The notes: generated from the letters alone by a model not told the origin. Shown: positions 36,211 through 45,669, counted from the stretch's first letter. The stretch: 64,000 nt of DNA from Brevibacterium sp. UMB1308A (GCF_030230605.1 NZ_JASPDO010000001.1:186001-250000), one strand, 5' to 3'. Program-made: numbers and translations.

Positions 36211-37133
36211 TTCTCGGAATAATATTAGGCACATTTGTTGTTCTCGCTCTCGCTACCATTGGGTCAGTCGTCTTCGCCATGGGGACAGCAGAACAATCCG
36301 ACTTGGTAAGAACAGAACGTGGCCGGGGCAATATACCCTTTAGGCAAGAGTACGTCCGTCCTGTCGACCGTGCTTTCCAAAAGACACGGCTCGGAAGATA
36401 CCTGTCAACAGCCCTCGTTCAAGCGAATTTGCGAAGCATTTATTCGGTTGAATACCTCGCGATTACAGTGGCTCTGTGCATCCTCACAATCGTGTTTACC
36501 AACCAGTTCATCGCTGTTTTCTATGCGTTCGCGCTTGGCGCTTTAGTTCTATTTTTCTCCTGGCGACTCGTTGAAACTCTCAAAGAACGCCAGCGCGAAA
36601 AGTTCATTCAGCAGCTTCCAGAATTTGCTCGCATTATGGCCAACTCAACCGGTGCGGGCCTTTCCATTCAGACCGCACTTGGCGTCGCCGCGTCTGAATT
36701 ACCAGACCCAGCAGGACGCGAATTTGAAGCTCTCAAGCGTGAGCTTGAAATCGGGACACCCTTGGACCTTGCCCTTGAACGGATGTCAGCACGCATCCCT
36801 GGACGCGACCTGGATGTATTGGTGAGCACCCTAGTCATTGCACAACGCTCCGGGGGCTCATTAATCTCCTCGCTAAGAGGAATGAGCGACACTCTAGAAT
36901 TTCGCAAAGAAACGAAGCGAGAGGTTAAAACGCTGGTGTCTCAGTCAAGCTATACGGGATACCTTGTGGCTGCATTCGGAGTAGGGTTCGTACTTCTGCT
37001 CTCTTCAATGACTGACGGACTGCTGTACGACCTTACGTCGACGTTAATTGGTCAGGTCGCACTCGTTATATCAGGAGTCCTCTATGCAGTCGGCATTTTC
37101 GCCATCCAGAGGCTGGTGAGAATCAAGCTATGA
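36207..37133 (+). CDS. tadB: TadB, inner-membrane platform protein
   Basis: 308 residues. Membrane segments at the N-terminus, near residues 85-118 and at the C-terminus surround a type II secretion F domain: IQQLPEFARIMANSTGAGLS and GRDLDVLVSTLVIAQRSGG are the conserved GspF-like motifs. It forms the membrane platform with TadC on which CpaF acts. It overlaps both neighbours by ATGA. Confidence 0.92.
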   Translation: MILGIILGTFVVLALATIGSVVFAMGTAEQSDLVRTERGRGNIPFRQEYVRPVDRAFQKTRLGRYLSTALVQANLRSIYSVEYLAITVALCILTIVFTNQFIAVFYAFALGALVLFFSWRLVETLKERQREKFIQQLPEFARIMANSTGAGLSIQTALGVAASELPDPAGREFEALKRELEIGTPLDLALERMSARIPGRDLDVLVSTLVIAQRSGGSLISSLRGMSDTLEFRKETKREVKTLVSQSSYTGYLVAAFGVGFVLLLSSMTDGLLYDLTSTLIGQVALVISGVLYAVGIFAIQRLVRIKL

Positions 37134-38038
37134 TCGTCGCACTCCTGTTTGGGCTCTTAGCTGTATCAGTCATTGTGCTGATGTTCGTAGGTGTAAAAAG
37201 CTTGCGCGCCGATCCTCTCGATGTACTCACAGCTGAAGACCGCGCGCTTATCAAGGATGAATCCCGACTACGTAAACGGCGTAGTGGCTTTGTGACCAAA
37301 GCAGGCGAGCGAATTGGCCCGTCGCTTGGACGCCTATTCGGTGGGAACTATCGTGGCTGGGTTGAGAGCCAAATTACCTACGAAGGGCGAAACCAATACA
37401 GTAGTTATGCGACATTCCTCGCGTTCAAGGGCTCTGTCCTGCTTTTGTGCACACTGGGTGGTGTGGCACTACTAATCTTCCTCAAGATGCCGTTTTTCTT
37501 CCTTCTACTCTTCTTGATGGGATTAGTCTTACCCGACTTTCAGCTGTATTCGGCCGCTAAGAAAAGACAAGAACAGATCGACGATCAGCTCCCTGATTTC
37601 TTAGATACTTTGGCTATCACAGTTACGGCAGGACTTTCGTTCCGCTCAGCACTTTCGAAAGTTACCGAGCGCACCGACGGCCCATTAGCGCAAGAAATGC
37701 GAACTGTACTACACCAGCTCGATATGGGTGAGACTGTTTATGAGGCATTCGATGCACTCCGCAAACGCACAACGTCTGAACCTCTCGAATCCTTTGTCAC
37801 GTCGTTGCTTCAAGCTGAAGAACTCGGTGCACCACTTGCCGAGACATTGGAAACAATCTCGCTCGATATGCGCCAAACAACAGCTCAAAAAGCTCGACAA
37901 ACAGCAGCGAAGGCTTCTCCAAAAATCGCTGCGGTCGTGACCATGATCATGGTGCCTGGAACAATGGTACTTATCCTCGTCAGCATGTTCTTTGTCGCCG
38001 ACCTTGACCAGATCGATCTTGGAAATGCCGGCAACTAA
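37130..38038 (+). CDS. tadC: TadC, inner-membrane platform protein
   Basis: 302 residues. Membrane helices lie at 1-20, 100-135 and 270-295. The GspF-like domain contains IDDQLPDFLDTLAITVTAGLSF and LESFVTSLLQAEELGAPLAE. It pairs with TadB. The end overlaps the sensor kinase gene by 14 bases, showing that the two-component genes belong to the same transcript. Confidence 0.92.
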   Translation: MIVALLFGLLAVSVIVLMFVGVKSLRADPLDVLTAEDRALIKDESRLRKRRSGFVTKAGERIGPSLGRLFGGNYRGWVESQITYEGRNQYSSYATFLAFKGSVLLLCTLGGVALLIFLKMPFFFLLLFLMGLVLPDFQLYSAAKKRQEQIDDQLPDFLDTLAITVTAGLSFRSALSKVTERTDGPLAQEMRTVLHQLDMGETVYEAFDALRKRTTSEPLESFVTSLLQAEELGAPLAETLETISLDMRQTTAQKARQTAAKASPKIAAVVTMIMVPGTMVLILVSMFFVADLDQIDLGNAGN

Positions 38039-39224
38039 AGATGCATGGACCAAGCGCGCTAGAAGCAAGTCCGTGACGTCTAACAAAAGCGTGGTAGAGC
38101 CTCTCGCAAAGACCGTCATCATCATGCGGATGCTGTTCGTTTATCCGGTCATCGCCTCATGGGCGAATATTGGCATTGGTGTGCTGGAACCGGGCGTTCT
38201 AGTCTTGTTGGCCACCGAATCACTTGTTGCTCTCAGGTACTGGGAACAGATTCAGGGGTTTGTATCACGACACCCACTAGTACCTTCGCTCGATATTTTG
38301 TTGTCTGTATTAGTCATGGGCTCTTCACGTGGCTCCTCGCCCTATTTCCTCTATTTGGGTGCGACTGCGGTTCTCATTGGCCTCCTGTATACAGGTAGAA
38401 ACCGAATGTTGCTGACGTTCATTTTGCTGGGAGCATTCATTCTGATACCGCTTATTCTCCAGTCACGCAACAACCGACCGGATCCACTCACCTCAGTGGT
38501 TGAAGTAATTGCCTCCTCTTTAGTCCTCGTGGTGCTTGTGCACTTAGGTAGCCGGTTGAACACACTTCAAGATCGCGTAAATACCGCGATCACACTCGCT
38601 TCTCAAAACGCACGAGAAGGTGCACTTGGTGAGGAGCGTTCACGAATAGCGCGTGAACTTCATGATTCAACTGTCAAGTCACTTGTCGGAATTAGTCTTC
38701 TCAGCGCATCGATTAGAAACAAGCCAGAGTCAGCCCTTAGAACTGCGCAACTCATTGAACAAGCGGCAACAACAGCGATCGACGAATCGCGGTCGATCCT
38801 GCGCTCTCTAAGACAGGGCAATACTGGTGACTTTGAAACTGTTCTCGAAAAGTCAATGAACGAACTAGAAGTTGTTCACAACGTTCCTGTGACACTCACA
38901 TTTGAGGGCGACGGCGTGTCACCGGAACACCACTTTAACTTGCGAAAGATTCTAGAGGAAGCAGTTACAAACGCTGCAGTACATTCTGGAACGGACAGGA
39001 TAGATGTGGCAGTTCACACTGCTAAAGAGGATGTTATCGCGCGCGTCACTGATTACGGGCGCGGGTTTCGGCACCGTTCGGGCGCTAGCGGTCATATCGG
39101 CCTTGCCAGCATGCGCGAACGCGCAGAAGAAATGGGAGGGACTCTCACAATCTCCTCCATCATGAATAGGGGAACGACCGTAACGGTCCATGTTCCCGGA
39201 GAGGTCAGGGGCGCATATGAATGA
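38025..39224 (+). CDS. Membrane sensor histidine kinase (NarL-partner type)
   Basis: 399 residues from the ATG at 38025, which lies inside the end of tadC. Five or six membrane helices occupy residues about 20-165. The HisKA_3 dimerisation motif is ERSRIARELHDSTVKSLVG, with the phosphoaccepting His, and the ATPase domain has ILEEAVTNAAVHSG, DYGRGF and GHIGLASMRERAEEMGG. It overlaps the response regulator gene by eight bases. The signal is unknown; control of pilus genes is likely from the shared operon. Confidence 0.9.
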   Translation: MPATKDAWTKRARSKSVTSNKSVVEPLAKTVIIMRMLFVYPVIASWANIGIGVLEPGVLVLLATESLVALRYWEQIQGFVSRHPLVPSLDILLSVLVMGSSRGSSPYFLYLGATAVLIGLLYTGRNRMLLTFILLGAFILIPLILQSRNNRPDPLTSVVEVIASSLVLVVLVHLGSRLNTLQDRVNTAITLASQNAREGALGEERSRIARELHDSTVKSLVGISLLSASIRNKPESALRTAQLIEQAATTAIDESRSILRSLRQGNTGDFETVLEKSMNELEVVHNVPVTLTFEGDGVSPEHHFNLRKILEEAVTNAAVHSGTDRIDVAVHTAKEDVIARVTDYGRGFRHRSGASGHIGLASMRERAEEMGGTLTISSIMNRGTTVTVHVPGEVRGAYE

Positions 39225-39888
39225 TCAGATTCGTGTACTGATTGCTGACGACAACAGCATCGTGCGAATGGGCCTTGAGCATCTGTTGAGCACAGTCGAC
39301 TTTGTCCAAATCATCGGCTCGGTAGAGAACGGGGCTTTGGCAGTCGAGGTCGCCAACGCTCAGAAACCAGACCTATGTCTGCTTGATGTACGCATGCCTG
39401 TCATGAACGGCATTGAAGCTGCGCATGAGATTTCTCAAGTGTGTAAGGTCCTTATGCTTACCCACAGCGAAGACGCTGAGAACGTCACAGCCGCAATGGC
39501 CGGTGGCGCGAGCGGTTACGTCATCTATGACGAACTCGAAACAGAATACCTTCAGCACACGCTTCGTTCCGTCATGGCCGGAGCGATGATTGTGTCTCCT
39601 TCAGCCTCGAGTGCTCTCTTACCTCAACACAGTGAGCAGAATTCGAATCGATCACTGCCCTCCCGGCCTGAAACCACAGGGAACCCCACGGCCAACGACA
39701 ACTTTGGCTTAAGCAAACGCGAAGTCGAAGTCATGGGCTTAGTTGCTGATGGACTGAGCAATCGGCAAATTGCGGACGCCTTCTTTTTAAGCGAAAAGAC
39801 CGTGAAGAACCACATCAACAGAATCTTCAGCAAGATGGACGTCTCTTCCAGGGCCGAGGCCGTCAGCGTGTGGCTCAAAAGAACCTAG
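39217..39888 (+). CDS. NarL/LuxR-family response regulator
   Basis: 223 residues; the ATG at 39217 follows GGAGAGG. The receiver domain has the acidic pair in LIADDNS and the phosphoacceptor Asp in LCLLDVRMPVMNG, plus VLMLTHS. The LuxR helix-turn-helix is at the C-terminus: LSKREVEVMGLVADGLSNRQ and SEKTVKNHINRIFSKMD. It is the last gene before the gap ahead of flp, and is a candidate regulator of flp or the divergent OmpA genes. Confidence 0.92.
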   Translation: MNDQIRVLIADDNSIVRMGLEHLLSTVDFVQIIGSVENGALAVEVANAQKPDLCLLDVRMPVMNGIEAAHEISQVCKVLMLTHSEDAENVTAAMAGGASGYVIYDELETEYLQHTLRSVMAGAMIVSPSASSALLPQHSEQNSNRSLPSRPETTGNPTANDNFGLSKREVEVMGLVADGLSNRQIADAFFLSEKTVKNHINRIFSKMDVSSRAEAVSVWLKRT

Positions 39889-40028
39889 TCCCCAAGACCC
39901 AATTGTGCTTTGGGCCCAGGATTGGGCCTCTGTGCCCTCGCAACACGGCCTCGAACACGGAATAGTTAAACATGTCAGACAGAACGTCAGGCACACCCTC
40001 AACCCGGACACATCTCGAAAGGTTAATC

Positions 40029-40280
40029 ATGAACAAGCTTGAACTCATGGCTCACAAGGTAGACGTTAACGCTCGCGCATTCTTCGCAGAACTTCAGGAA
40101 CGTCGCGAAGCTGGTCAGGGCTCCATCGAATACATCGGTATCGCCGTTATCGCAGCAATCGTTATCGCTGGTATCATCTTCTTCTTCAACAACAAGGGTA
40201 CCGAGCAGATCCAGAAGGGCCTTGAAAACGTCATCAAAGGCATCTTCCAGGGTAATGAAAAATACACCCCAGGACAGTAA
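40029..40280 (+). CDS. flp: Flp major pilin
   Basis: 83 residues from the ATG at 40029, preceded by GAAAGG. The class III signal is AG|QGSIEYIG, cleaved after Gly29 with Glu at +5 and Tyr at +6, the exact Flp pattern. The helix GIAVIAAIVIAGIIFFF and a short hydrophilic tail follow. The 29-residue leader is longer than usual for Flp (about 10-25). The pilin core is copied almost exactly at the N-termini of three large proteins at 52365, 53155 and 58628. A 140-base leader suggests its own promoter. Confidence 0.93.
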   Translation: MNKLELMAHKVDVNARAFFAELQERREAGQGSIEYIGIAVIAAIVIAGIIFFFNNKGTEQIQKGLENVIKGIFQGNEKYTPGQ

Positions 40281-40313
40281 TAAACTGAACCAAGGAAGCT
40301 AGAGATCAGGCCT

Positions 40314-40979
40314 ATGCTTCACTCAAGGTTTAGACGGGATGACGGTCAGGTATCACTGGCCGTCATCCTGTTGTCCATAGCAATCATTGCGGCTGCAGTC
40401 GGGGTCTTCATTTTCGGCGAAGCTAACGACTCTCGAGGACGGGCGCAAAAAGCAGCCGATGCCGCAGCCCTGGCTGCCGCGCGCGACGTTCGCGAAAAGT
40501 TCATTCCGGCGTTTGCGTTAGCGCACACTCCTCCTCCACCTAAGGTTGGACCTGCGGTTCCCGCAAACCCACTTTTTGTTCTCTCTCCGTTGGGCGAATT
40601 CGGACGTCACGGCGCATACCAGTTTGCGAACAAGAACGAATCGCAGCTGTCGAGTTACAAGGCGAACGGAAACCGTTTTACAGCGAATGTCCAGTCGAAC
40701 CAAAAGAAGGTTCACTCCCCTGTTGGCTCGAAGGCTCGTCAGAAAATAAGTGCACCCGGCGATGCGGTGGCAAAAATCAAGACTGACACCGTACACTGCC
40801 ATTCGACTAACGTTAAGCGCGACCCAAAGTCAGGAATTGTTATTTCCTGGTCAATGGTTTGCACTGGAAATGGCCATTCAGCACGAGTCAATTATTTTAC
40901 AGCGTTGACTGCAATGAATGACATCGATTCGCGAATGGACGAATGGCGACGTCTTTTTGAAGTCCGACTAGAAAAGTAA
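40314..40979 (+). CDS. TadG/TadE-like pilus protein
   Basis: 221 residues. DDG|QVSLAVILLSIAIIAAAVG is a pilin-like signal anchor but lacks the Glu at +5, so processing is doubtful. RGRAQKAADAAALAAARDV is the hallmark of the TadE/G N-terminal family. The rest is basic and extracytoplasmic, with two cysteines (VHCHS and MVCTG). It lies 33 bases after flp, and the pair ends at a strong terminator. Confidence 0.8.
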   Translation: MLHSRFRRDDGQVSLAVILLSIAIIAAAVGVFIFGEANDSRGRAQKAADAAALAAARDVREKFIPAFALAHTPPPPKVGPAVPANPLFVLSPLGEFGRHGAYQFANKNESQLSSYKANGNRFTANVQSNQKKVHSPVGSKARQKISAPGDAVAKIKTDTVHCHSTNVKRDPKSGIVISWSMVCTGNGHSARVNYFTALTAMNDIDSRMDEWRRLFEVRLEK

Positions 40980-40993
40980 ACCTCAAAACGCAC

Positions 40994-41032
40994 CAAGTGT
41001 GGGACGGAGCAAGCCGTCCCACACTTGTTTTT
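40994..41032 (+). terminator. Strong terminator after flp and the TadG-like gene
   Basis: CAAGTGTGGGACGG and CCGTCCCACACTTG form a perfect 14-base stem with loop AGCAAG, followed by TTTTT. It also faces the end of the convergent gene at 41037. Confidence 0.92.
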
Positions 41033-41036
41033 GTCA

Positions 41037-41321
41037 CTACCCAATAGCAAGCGTTACAAACACAGCACCCAGCATGGTGATGGCAAACAAGTACCACCCC
41101 AGCTTGGGCACATTGACCGGCTTCCGTTCACGCTTCTTCTTGCGCTGAGTACGTCGCCGCTTCGCCCTCTTAGGTTTCGATGCCTTACCAGCTTCGCCTT
41201 CCTCAGATGAGCGACGCGCTTTCGGGTTCAGCCACGGGTTATCGGCATCAGCCTGCGCCACCGGGGGTTTTTGGGGCTTGGGCGGGGCTGCCGGTTTTGG
41301 AGGAATTTGTGGGGAGTTCAC
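41037..41321 (-). CDS. Small basic protein with C-terminal membrane helix
   Basis: 94 residues from a GTG at 41321. The N-terminal third is Pro/Lys-rich, the middle is very basic (RRRTQRKKKRERK), and one helix (YLFAITMLGAVFVTLAIG) ends the protein, giving a tail-anchored topology with a cytoplasmic basic region. TAGAAT lies seven bases before the start without a ribosome site, a leaderless context. The function is unknown. Confidence 0.65.
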   Translation of the reverse strand: MNSPQIPPKPAAPPKPQKPPVAQADADNPWLNPKARRSSEEGEAGKASKPKRAKRRRTQRKKKRERKPVNVPKLGWYLFAITMLGAVFVTLAIG

Positions 41322-41339
41322 GCCACCGATTCTACCGGT

Positions 41340-42155
41340 CTAGCTACTCTGCGCGAACAAGGAGCGCATCTCCCACTCCTCGGTAAACGTGTCAAAAGCA
41401 ATCCGCGCCGACTCCATGTCGTCAGAATCCAACGCGTCCAGCCAGTCGAGCACCAGTTCCGCCCCGGTGTGTGGCCACTGCACGTCGCTCATCCCGCCTA
41501 AGTCCAGTTCCAGAATGGATCCCATGTCAAAACTGTCCAGCCATTCCAGGAAGTCGGACACTGATTCCATGAAAAATTCTGCTTGGGACTTGTTGCGCAG
41601 AATGTCCAGCGCCCATTCCGTTCGGGCCGAGGCCGTCAACAGCTCCGTTCGGATCCTCACCCGCACGGCACCGTCGGGTTGCTCTTCTTCCACTATCGTG
41701 TCCGTGTCCGGGTCCACGGCCAGCCACCAGATTGGCGGCACATCCCACGCCGAGGTGCGGGTAAAGACGCGGTCGTCCACCTCGGAGTTCATCCAGTCGA
41801 CCCGGCGAGCGTGCGCCCGCCTCCGTGCCACTTTTGGCACCATCGCGTCGAGTTCATCCCGAGGTGTTGTTTCCATGAGAATGTCCAATGCTTGCCACCC
41901 ACGGACGTCGTCCTGCACCGGGCACACTCGGTCTCGGTTGTCACCCGCGTCTTCACCAGACAGCACCATTGGGGCGTCTCGAAATCTGGAAGGCACGGGG
42001 TCTGGCGGCATCGAAATGAGCCGACGATCTGCGTCAGCGCAGACCAGATCTTCTAAACCTGCCCTGTGAGGAATGGCTCCGTGATGCGCGTGTGAATAGA
42101 CTTCTACAGGCTCAAACACGCGCAAATGAATTAGGTAGTCACGCTGATAGGGCAT
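41340..42155 (-). CDS. Conserved-looking hypothetical protein
   Basis: 271 residues, soluble and acidic, with a Trp/Asp-rich C-terminal half (WLDSFDMGSILELDLGGMSD, then a WLDALDSDD stretch). The N-terminus MPYQRDYLIHLRVFEPVEVY is well defined. I recognise no named domain, though the composition suits a conserved actinobacterial protein. TAGCAT six bases before the ATG and no ribosome site suggest a leaderless start. It contains three copies of the recurrent word (41750, 41779, 41859). Confidence 0.7.
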   Translation of the reverse strand: MPYQRDYLIHLRVFEPVEVYSHAHHGAIPHRAGLEDLVCADADRRLISMPPDPVPSRFRDAPMVLSGEDAGDNRDRVCPVQDDVRGWQALDILMETTPRDELDAMVPKVARRRAHARRVDWMNSEVDDRVFTRTSAWDVPPIWWLAVDPDTDTIVEEEQPDGAVRVRIRTELLTASARTEWALDILRNKSQAEFFMESVSDFLEWLDSFDMGSILELDLGGMSDVQWPHTGAELVLDWLDALDSDDMESARIAFDTFTEEWEMRSLFAQSS

Positions 42156-42353
42156 ACGTGCATGCTATCGACAAGTGGTGTTTTTGCACACCGCGGGCCC
42201 CGCATGTGTGTCTCAATTTTTCCTTGGAATGCTCTTTGCCAAATGGCCTTTATCGTTGCTTGACGCTAGACTTTTGTCGAATACTAACAAGAGATCTGCC
42301 AGGGCATAGCCACCTCAAAGCTCTGGAACACAAAGATAAGGGGGTCGACGTCT

Positions 42354-42584
42354 GTGGGTCGCGGCCGCGCAAAGGCAAAACAGATCAAGGTAGCCCGGAA
42401 GCTCAAATATTACAGTCCGGAAACTGACTTGAACGCACTCCAGCGTGAACTCGGTGCAGGATCTGTAAGCTCAGACAACGACTACGACGAGTACGACGAG
42501 GACCCGGATTACGCCGAGTACGCAGACAAGTATGCGCACTACGACGAAGAAGAGGAAGATTCCGAAGTCAACAACTGGCGTTAA
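42354..42584 (+). CDS. DUF3073 family protein
   Basis: 76 residues from the GTG at 42354, preceded by AAGGGGG. MGRGRAKAKQIKVARKLKYY is the unmistakable DUF3073 start, followed by a strongly acidic Asp/Tyr/Glu tail. The family is almost confined to Actinobacteria and of unknown function. The preceding gap of about 200 bases holds its promoter region and that of the divergent gene at 42155; nothing else was seen there. Confidence 0.93.
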   Translation: MGRGRAKAKQIKVARKLKYYSPETDLNALQRELGAGSVSSDNDYDEYDEDPDYAEYADKYAHYDEEEEDSEVNNWR

Positions 42585-42596
42585 ACATGACGCATC

Positions 42597-42641
42597 ACGT
42601 GTGTGGGCCCAGCCGTTCTGGCTGGGCCCACACACGTTTTC
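42597..42641 (+). terminator. Bidirectional terminator between DUF3073 and purM
   Basis: ACGTGTGTGGGCCCAGCC and its exact inverted copy form an 18-base stem around GTTCT, followed by TTTT. It serves both convergent genes. Confidence 0.9.
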
Positions 42642-42685
42642 ACGCAATGATGTCAGGCACGCGCCCGCTCCCGGGCCCGCCCGAC

Positions 42686-43774
42686 TTAGTCAATGAGAAT
42701 GGCTGCTCCGCCGTCTACCCCTTTTGCGCCCTGTACGTAGTCGGGGTTCTCGCGGTACTCACCGGTGTCACTGATAACCTCACCCAGGTGCCATGCTCCC
42801 GGGTAGGCGGCAACGACCTCGGCAGCACGGGCGCCATCCACCACCAGAACCATGCCAACGCCTAAGTTCCATGTTCGTTCGCGATCAGCACGTGGCACGT
42901 TCCCCAGATCACCCAGCACGTTAAACACGGCAGGGACGTCCCACGTGTCACGTTTCATGACCGCCACCGTGCCTGCTGGCAGAACACGCGCAACGTTTGC
43001 AGACAGCCCTCCCCCGGTCACGTGCGACACGGAGTGGACCGCACCGGGTACGCGTTCATACAGGCTCAGAAGTTCACCCGTGTACACCTTGGTTGGCTCC
43101 AAAAGTTCTTCACCCAACGTGCGGCCAAAGTCGGCAACGTCACGGCTGAGATCCCAACCTGCGTCCGCAATGATGCGGCGCACCAGCGAATAGCCGTTGG
43201 AGTGGATACCAGAGGACGGCAGACCAATAATGACATCGCCAGCGTTGACCTTGTGCGCGCCCAGAAGATCGTCCGCTTCAATGGCACCGGTGGCAGCACC
43301 GGCCACATCGTACTCATCCGGACCCAAAAGCCCGGGGTGCTCAGCGGTTTCGCCACCCACCAAAGCAACGTCGGCTTCTTTACAGGCTTCTGCAATACCA
43401 CGCACAATCCCGGCAATGCGTTCAGGAATGACTTTTCCGCACGCGATGTAGTCAGTCATGAACAAAGGCTTGGCACCTGAGACCACAATGTCGTCAACGA
43501 CCATGCCCACCAGGTCATAACCAATCGTGTGGTGAATGTCCAAGGCTTGCGCGATCGCCACTTTGGTTCCCACACCGTCGGTGGAAGTGGCCAATAGTGG
43601 ACGTGTGTAGTCCTTGAGGAAACTGACGTCGAACATGCCAGCGAAGCCACCCACTTGGCCAAACACGTGTTCGTTGTGTGTTGCGGCAACCGCTGATTTC
43701 ATGAGTTCAACAGCTCGGTCACCGGCTTCAACGTCGACACCGGCTGTTGCGTAAGTGGTCTGTTTCTGAGTCAT
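42686..43774 (-). CDS. purM: Phosphoribosylformylglycinamidine cyclo-ligase
   Basis: 362 residues; AAAGGAG precedes the ATG. PurM motifs: LLATSTDGVGTKVAIA, DIVVSGAKPLFMTDYIA, VGGETAEHPG and GLPSSGIHSNGYSL. It makes AIR from FGAM, the fifth step of purine synthesis. It follows purF after 13 bases on the same strand and is cotranscribed with it. Confidence 0.97.
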   Translation of the reverse strand: MTQKQTTYATAGVDVEAGDRAVELMKSAVAATHNEHVFGQVGGFAGMFDVSFLKDYTRPLLATSTDGVGTKVAIAQALDIHHTIGYDLVGMVVDDIVVSGAKPLFMTDYIACGKVIPERIAGIVRGIAEACKEADVALVGGETAEHPGLLGPDEYDVAGAATGAIEADDLLGAHKVNAGDVIIGLPSSGIHSNGYSLVRRIIADAGWDLSRDVADFGRTLGEELLEPTKVYTGELLSLYERVPGAVHSVSHVTGGGLSANVARVLPAGTVAVMKRDTWDVPAVFNVLGDLGNVPRADRERTWNLGVGMVLVVDGARAAEVVAAYPGAWHLGEVISDTGEYRENPDYVQGAKGVDGGAAILID

Positions 43775-43787
43775 GTCAGCACTCCTT

Positions 43788-45251
43788 TTATGTGTTGTCT
43801 GGGAGCGGAATTGGGTAGGTTCCAGAAAAACACGCGGTACACAGCTCGGCTGGGTTCTGCTGGGTGGCTTTGATCATGCCGTCCAAGCTGATGTAGCCCA
43901 GTGAGTCAGCGCCTAGGGACTGACAGATTTCGTCAGTGTTGAGCCCGTTGGCAATGAGTTCGGCACGCGATGCAAAATCGATGCCGTAGAAGCACGGCCA
44001 CTTAACCGGTGGGGCTGAAATCCGGATGTGGATTTCCCTGGCCCCAGCTTCCCGCAACATCCTCACCAGAGCGCGTTGGGTGTTTCCGCGCACAATGGAA
44101 TCGTCCACAACCACCAAACGCTTTCCTTCAATGTTTTCGCGTAGCGGGTTGAGTTTGAGTCGGATTCCCAGTTGCCGAATGGTCTGTGTGGGTTGGATAA
44201 ATGTACGTCCCACATACGCGTTCTTCATGAGGCCCTGACCATAGGGGATCCCGGATTCTTCCGCATATCCCACAGCGGCTGGGGTTCCGGATTCGGGAGT
44301 AGCGATCACTAAATCAGCGTCAACGGGGTATTCGCGAGCCAGTTCGCGTCCCATTTCGGTGCGTGCCGCGTGTACCGTTTTGCCTTCGAGCACGCTATCC
44401 GGGCGTGACAAGTACACGTACTCAAACACGCAGCGGGCAGGCGTGGGTTCGGCGAAGCGGTGTGACCTTAAGCCTTCTTCGTCGATGACGATGAGTTCAC
44501 CGGGCTCCACATCGCGCACAAACGAGGCACCCACAATGTCCAGTGCCGCGGTTTCCGAGGCGACGACCCAGCCGTGTTCAAGACGACCCAAGGACAGTGG
44601 TCGCACACCCCATGGGTCACGTGCTGCGTACAACCGGTTTTCTTCCATGAACACCAGGCTGAACGCGCCGGTCAGTTTAGGGAAGAGTTCAAGGGCGGCC
44701 TCGGTGAGGTTGTCGCCTTCAGTCGTTGCAAGAAGTTCGGTGACCAGTGAGGTGTCGTTTGAGGAGTCACGGAACTGGCGTGTGCGTTTTTCTTTTTGGG
44801 TGGCTTCACGCACGGTTTCTTGGTGCATGTGGCGACGGTCGTCGGCCAGTGCCTCCAGCTCAGCAAAGTTGGTGAGGTTTCCGTTGTGCGCAAGCGCCAC
44901 GGTGCCAAATGGGGTGGGTCCCAGGGTTGGTTGTGCGTTCGCCCACGTGGATGAGCCGGTTGTTGAGTAGCGGGTGTGCCCGACCGCCAAGTGCCCGGGC
45001 AGGGTTTCTAGGTCACTTTCGCTAAAGACCTGGGATACCAGTCCCATGTCGCGGTAGACCAGAATTTGTGACCCGTTGCTTGCTGCGATACCGGCGGACT
45101 CTTGCCCGCGGTGTTGCAAAGCGTAGAGCCCAAAGTACACGAGTTTGGCGACTTCTTCGCCGGGCGCAAACACTCCGAATACGCCACATTCGTCTTGGGC
45201 CTTTTCGGAAGGGTCTATTTGATCTGTGAGGAGTCCATCTGCGCGTGCCAC
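43788..45251 (-). CDS. purF: Amidophosphoribosyltransferase
   Basis: 487 residues from a GTG. The nucleophile is Cys22 in DECGVFGV, after a 21-residue propeptide that must be removed. LQHRGQESAGIA marks the glutaminase domain and RLVVVDDSIVRGNT the PRPP loop. Cysteines in RCVFEYVY, WPCFYGID and ELCTACFSG match the iron-sulfur ligands of the Bacillus-type enzyme. It catalyses the first committed purine step. The start is five bases after the stop of the upstream membrane protein gene. Confidence 0.97.
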   Translation of the reverse strand: MARADGLLTDQIDPSEKAQDECGVFGVFAPGEEVAKLVYFGLYALQHRGQESAGIAASNGSQILVYRDMGLVSQVFSESDLETLPGHLAVGHTRYSTTGSSTWANAQPTLGPTPFGTVALAHNGNLTNFAELEALADDRRHMHQETVREATQKEKRTRQFRDSSNDTSLVTELLATTEGDNLTEAALELFPKLTGAFSLVFMEENRLYAARDPWGVRPLSLGRLEHGWVVASETAALDIVGASFVRDVEPGELIVIDEEGLRSHRFAEPTPARCVFEYVYLSRPDSVLEGKTVHAARTEMGRELAREYPVDADLVIATPESGTPAAVGYAEESGIPYGQGLMKNAYVGRTFIQPTQTIRQLGIRLKLNPLRENIEGKRLVVVDDSIVRGNTQRALVRMLREAGAREIHIRISAPPVKWPCFYGIDFASRAELIANGLNTDEICQSLGADSLGYISLDGMIKATQQNPAELCTACFSGTYPIPLPDNT

Positions 45252-45255
45252 GTGA

Positions 45256-45669
45256 CTATTGTTCCACAGGTGGCGTGCCGGGTTGATCGCCCGAGGTGTC
45301 AGAGCCTGCGTCAGCGTCCTCCGGTCCCGAGGTGTCAGAGACTTCCGTAGCCTCAGGAGCGTCCGTGGTGTTCTGGGGTTCGGCCACCTTTTCGTATTTC
45401 GCGCTTACCGTGTACGTTTTTGCGTTTTTGACGGACGAACGGTCAATGATGAGGGCCACGAGAGCCCCTAAGAATCCACCTACGATACCCAGGAACGCCA
45501 TGAGGATGCCCAAGATTGAGGCCTGTGAGTACTCTTGCGTGAGTGTGCTGGTATCTACGGGTAAGAACGCCAGAATACCGGCGATGATGAAACCGACGAT
45601 GACCCCTAGACCTACGAAAACTGAGTAGCGGGGGCTACGGCGAACGGTGACGTCTACTGTGTCCTTCAT
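45256..45669 (-). CDS. Two-helix membrane protein upstream of purF
   Basis: 137 residues; AGGAAG precedes the ATG. Two membrane helices (FVGLGVIVGFIIAGILAFLP and ILGILMAFLGIVGGFLGALVALII) are followed by an acidic Asp/Glu/Pro/Gly tail of about 45 residues. Small membrane proteins of this build are often found beside purF in Actinobacteria. The function is unknown. Two copies of the recurrent word fall in its tail. Confidence 0.75.
   Translation of the reverse strand: MKDTVDVTVRRSPRYSVFVGLGVIVGFIIAGILAFLPVDTSTLTQEYSQASILGILMAFLGIVGGFLGALVALIIDRSSVKNAKTYTVSAKYEKVAEPQNTTDAPEATEVSDTSGPEDADAGSDTSGDQPGTPPVEQ

Noticed and set aside
41389..42069. Plus-strand frame of 226 codons
   Set aside because: Opposite the 271-residue minus gene; Ser/Arg-rich composition, no start signal and no domain.
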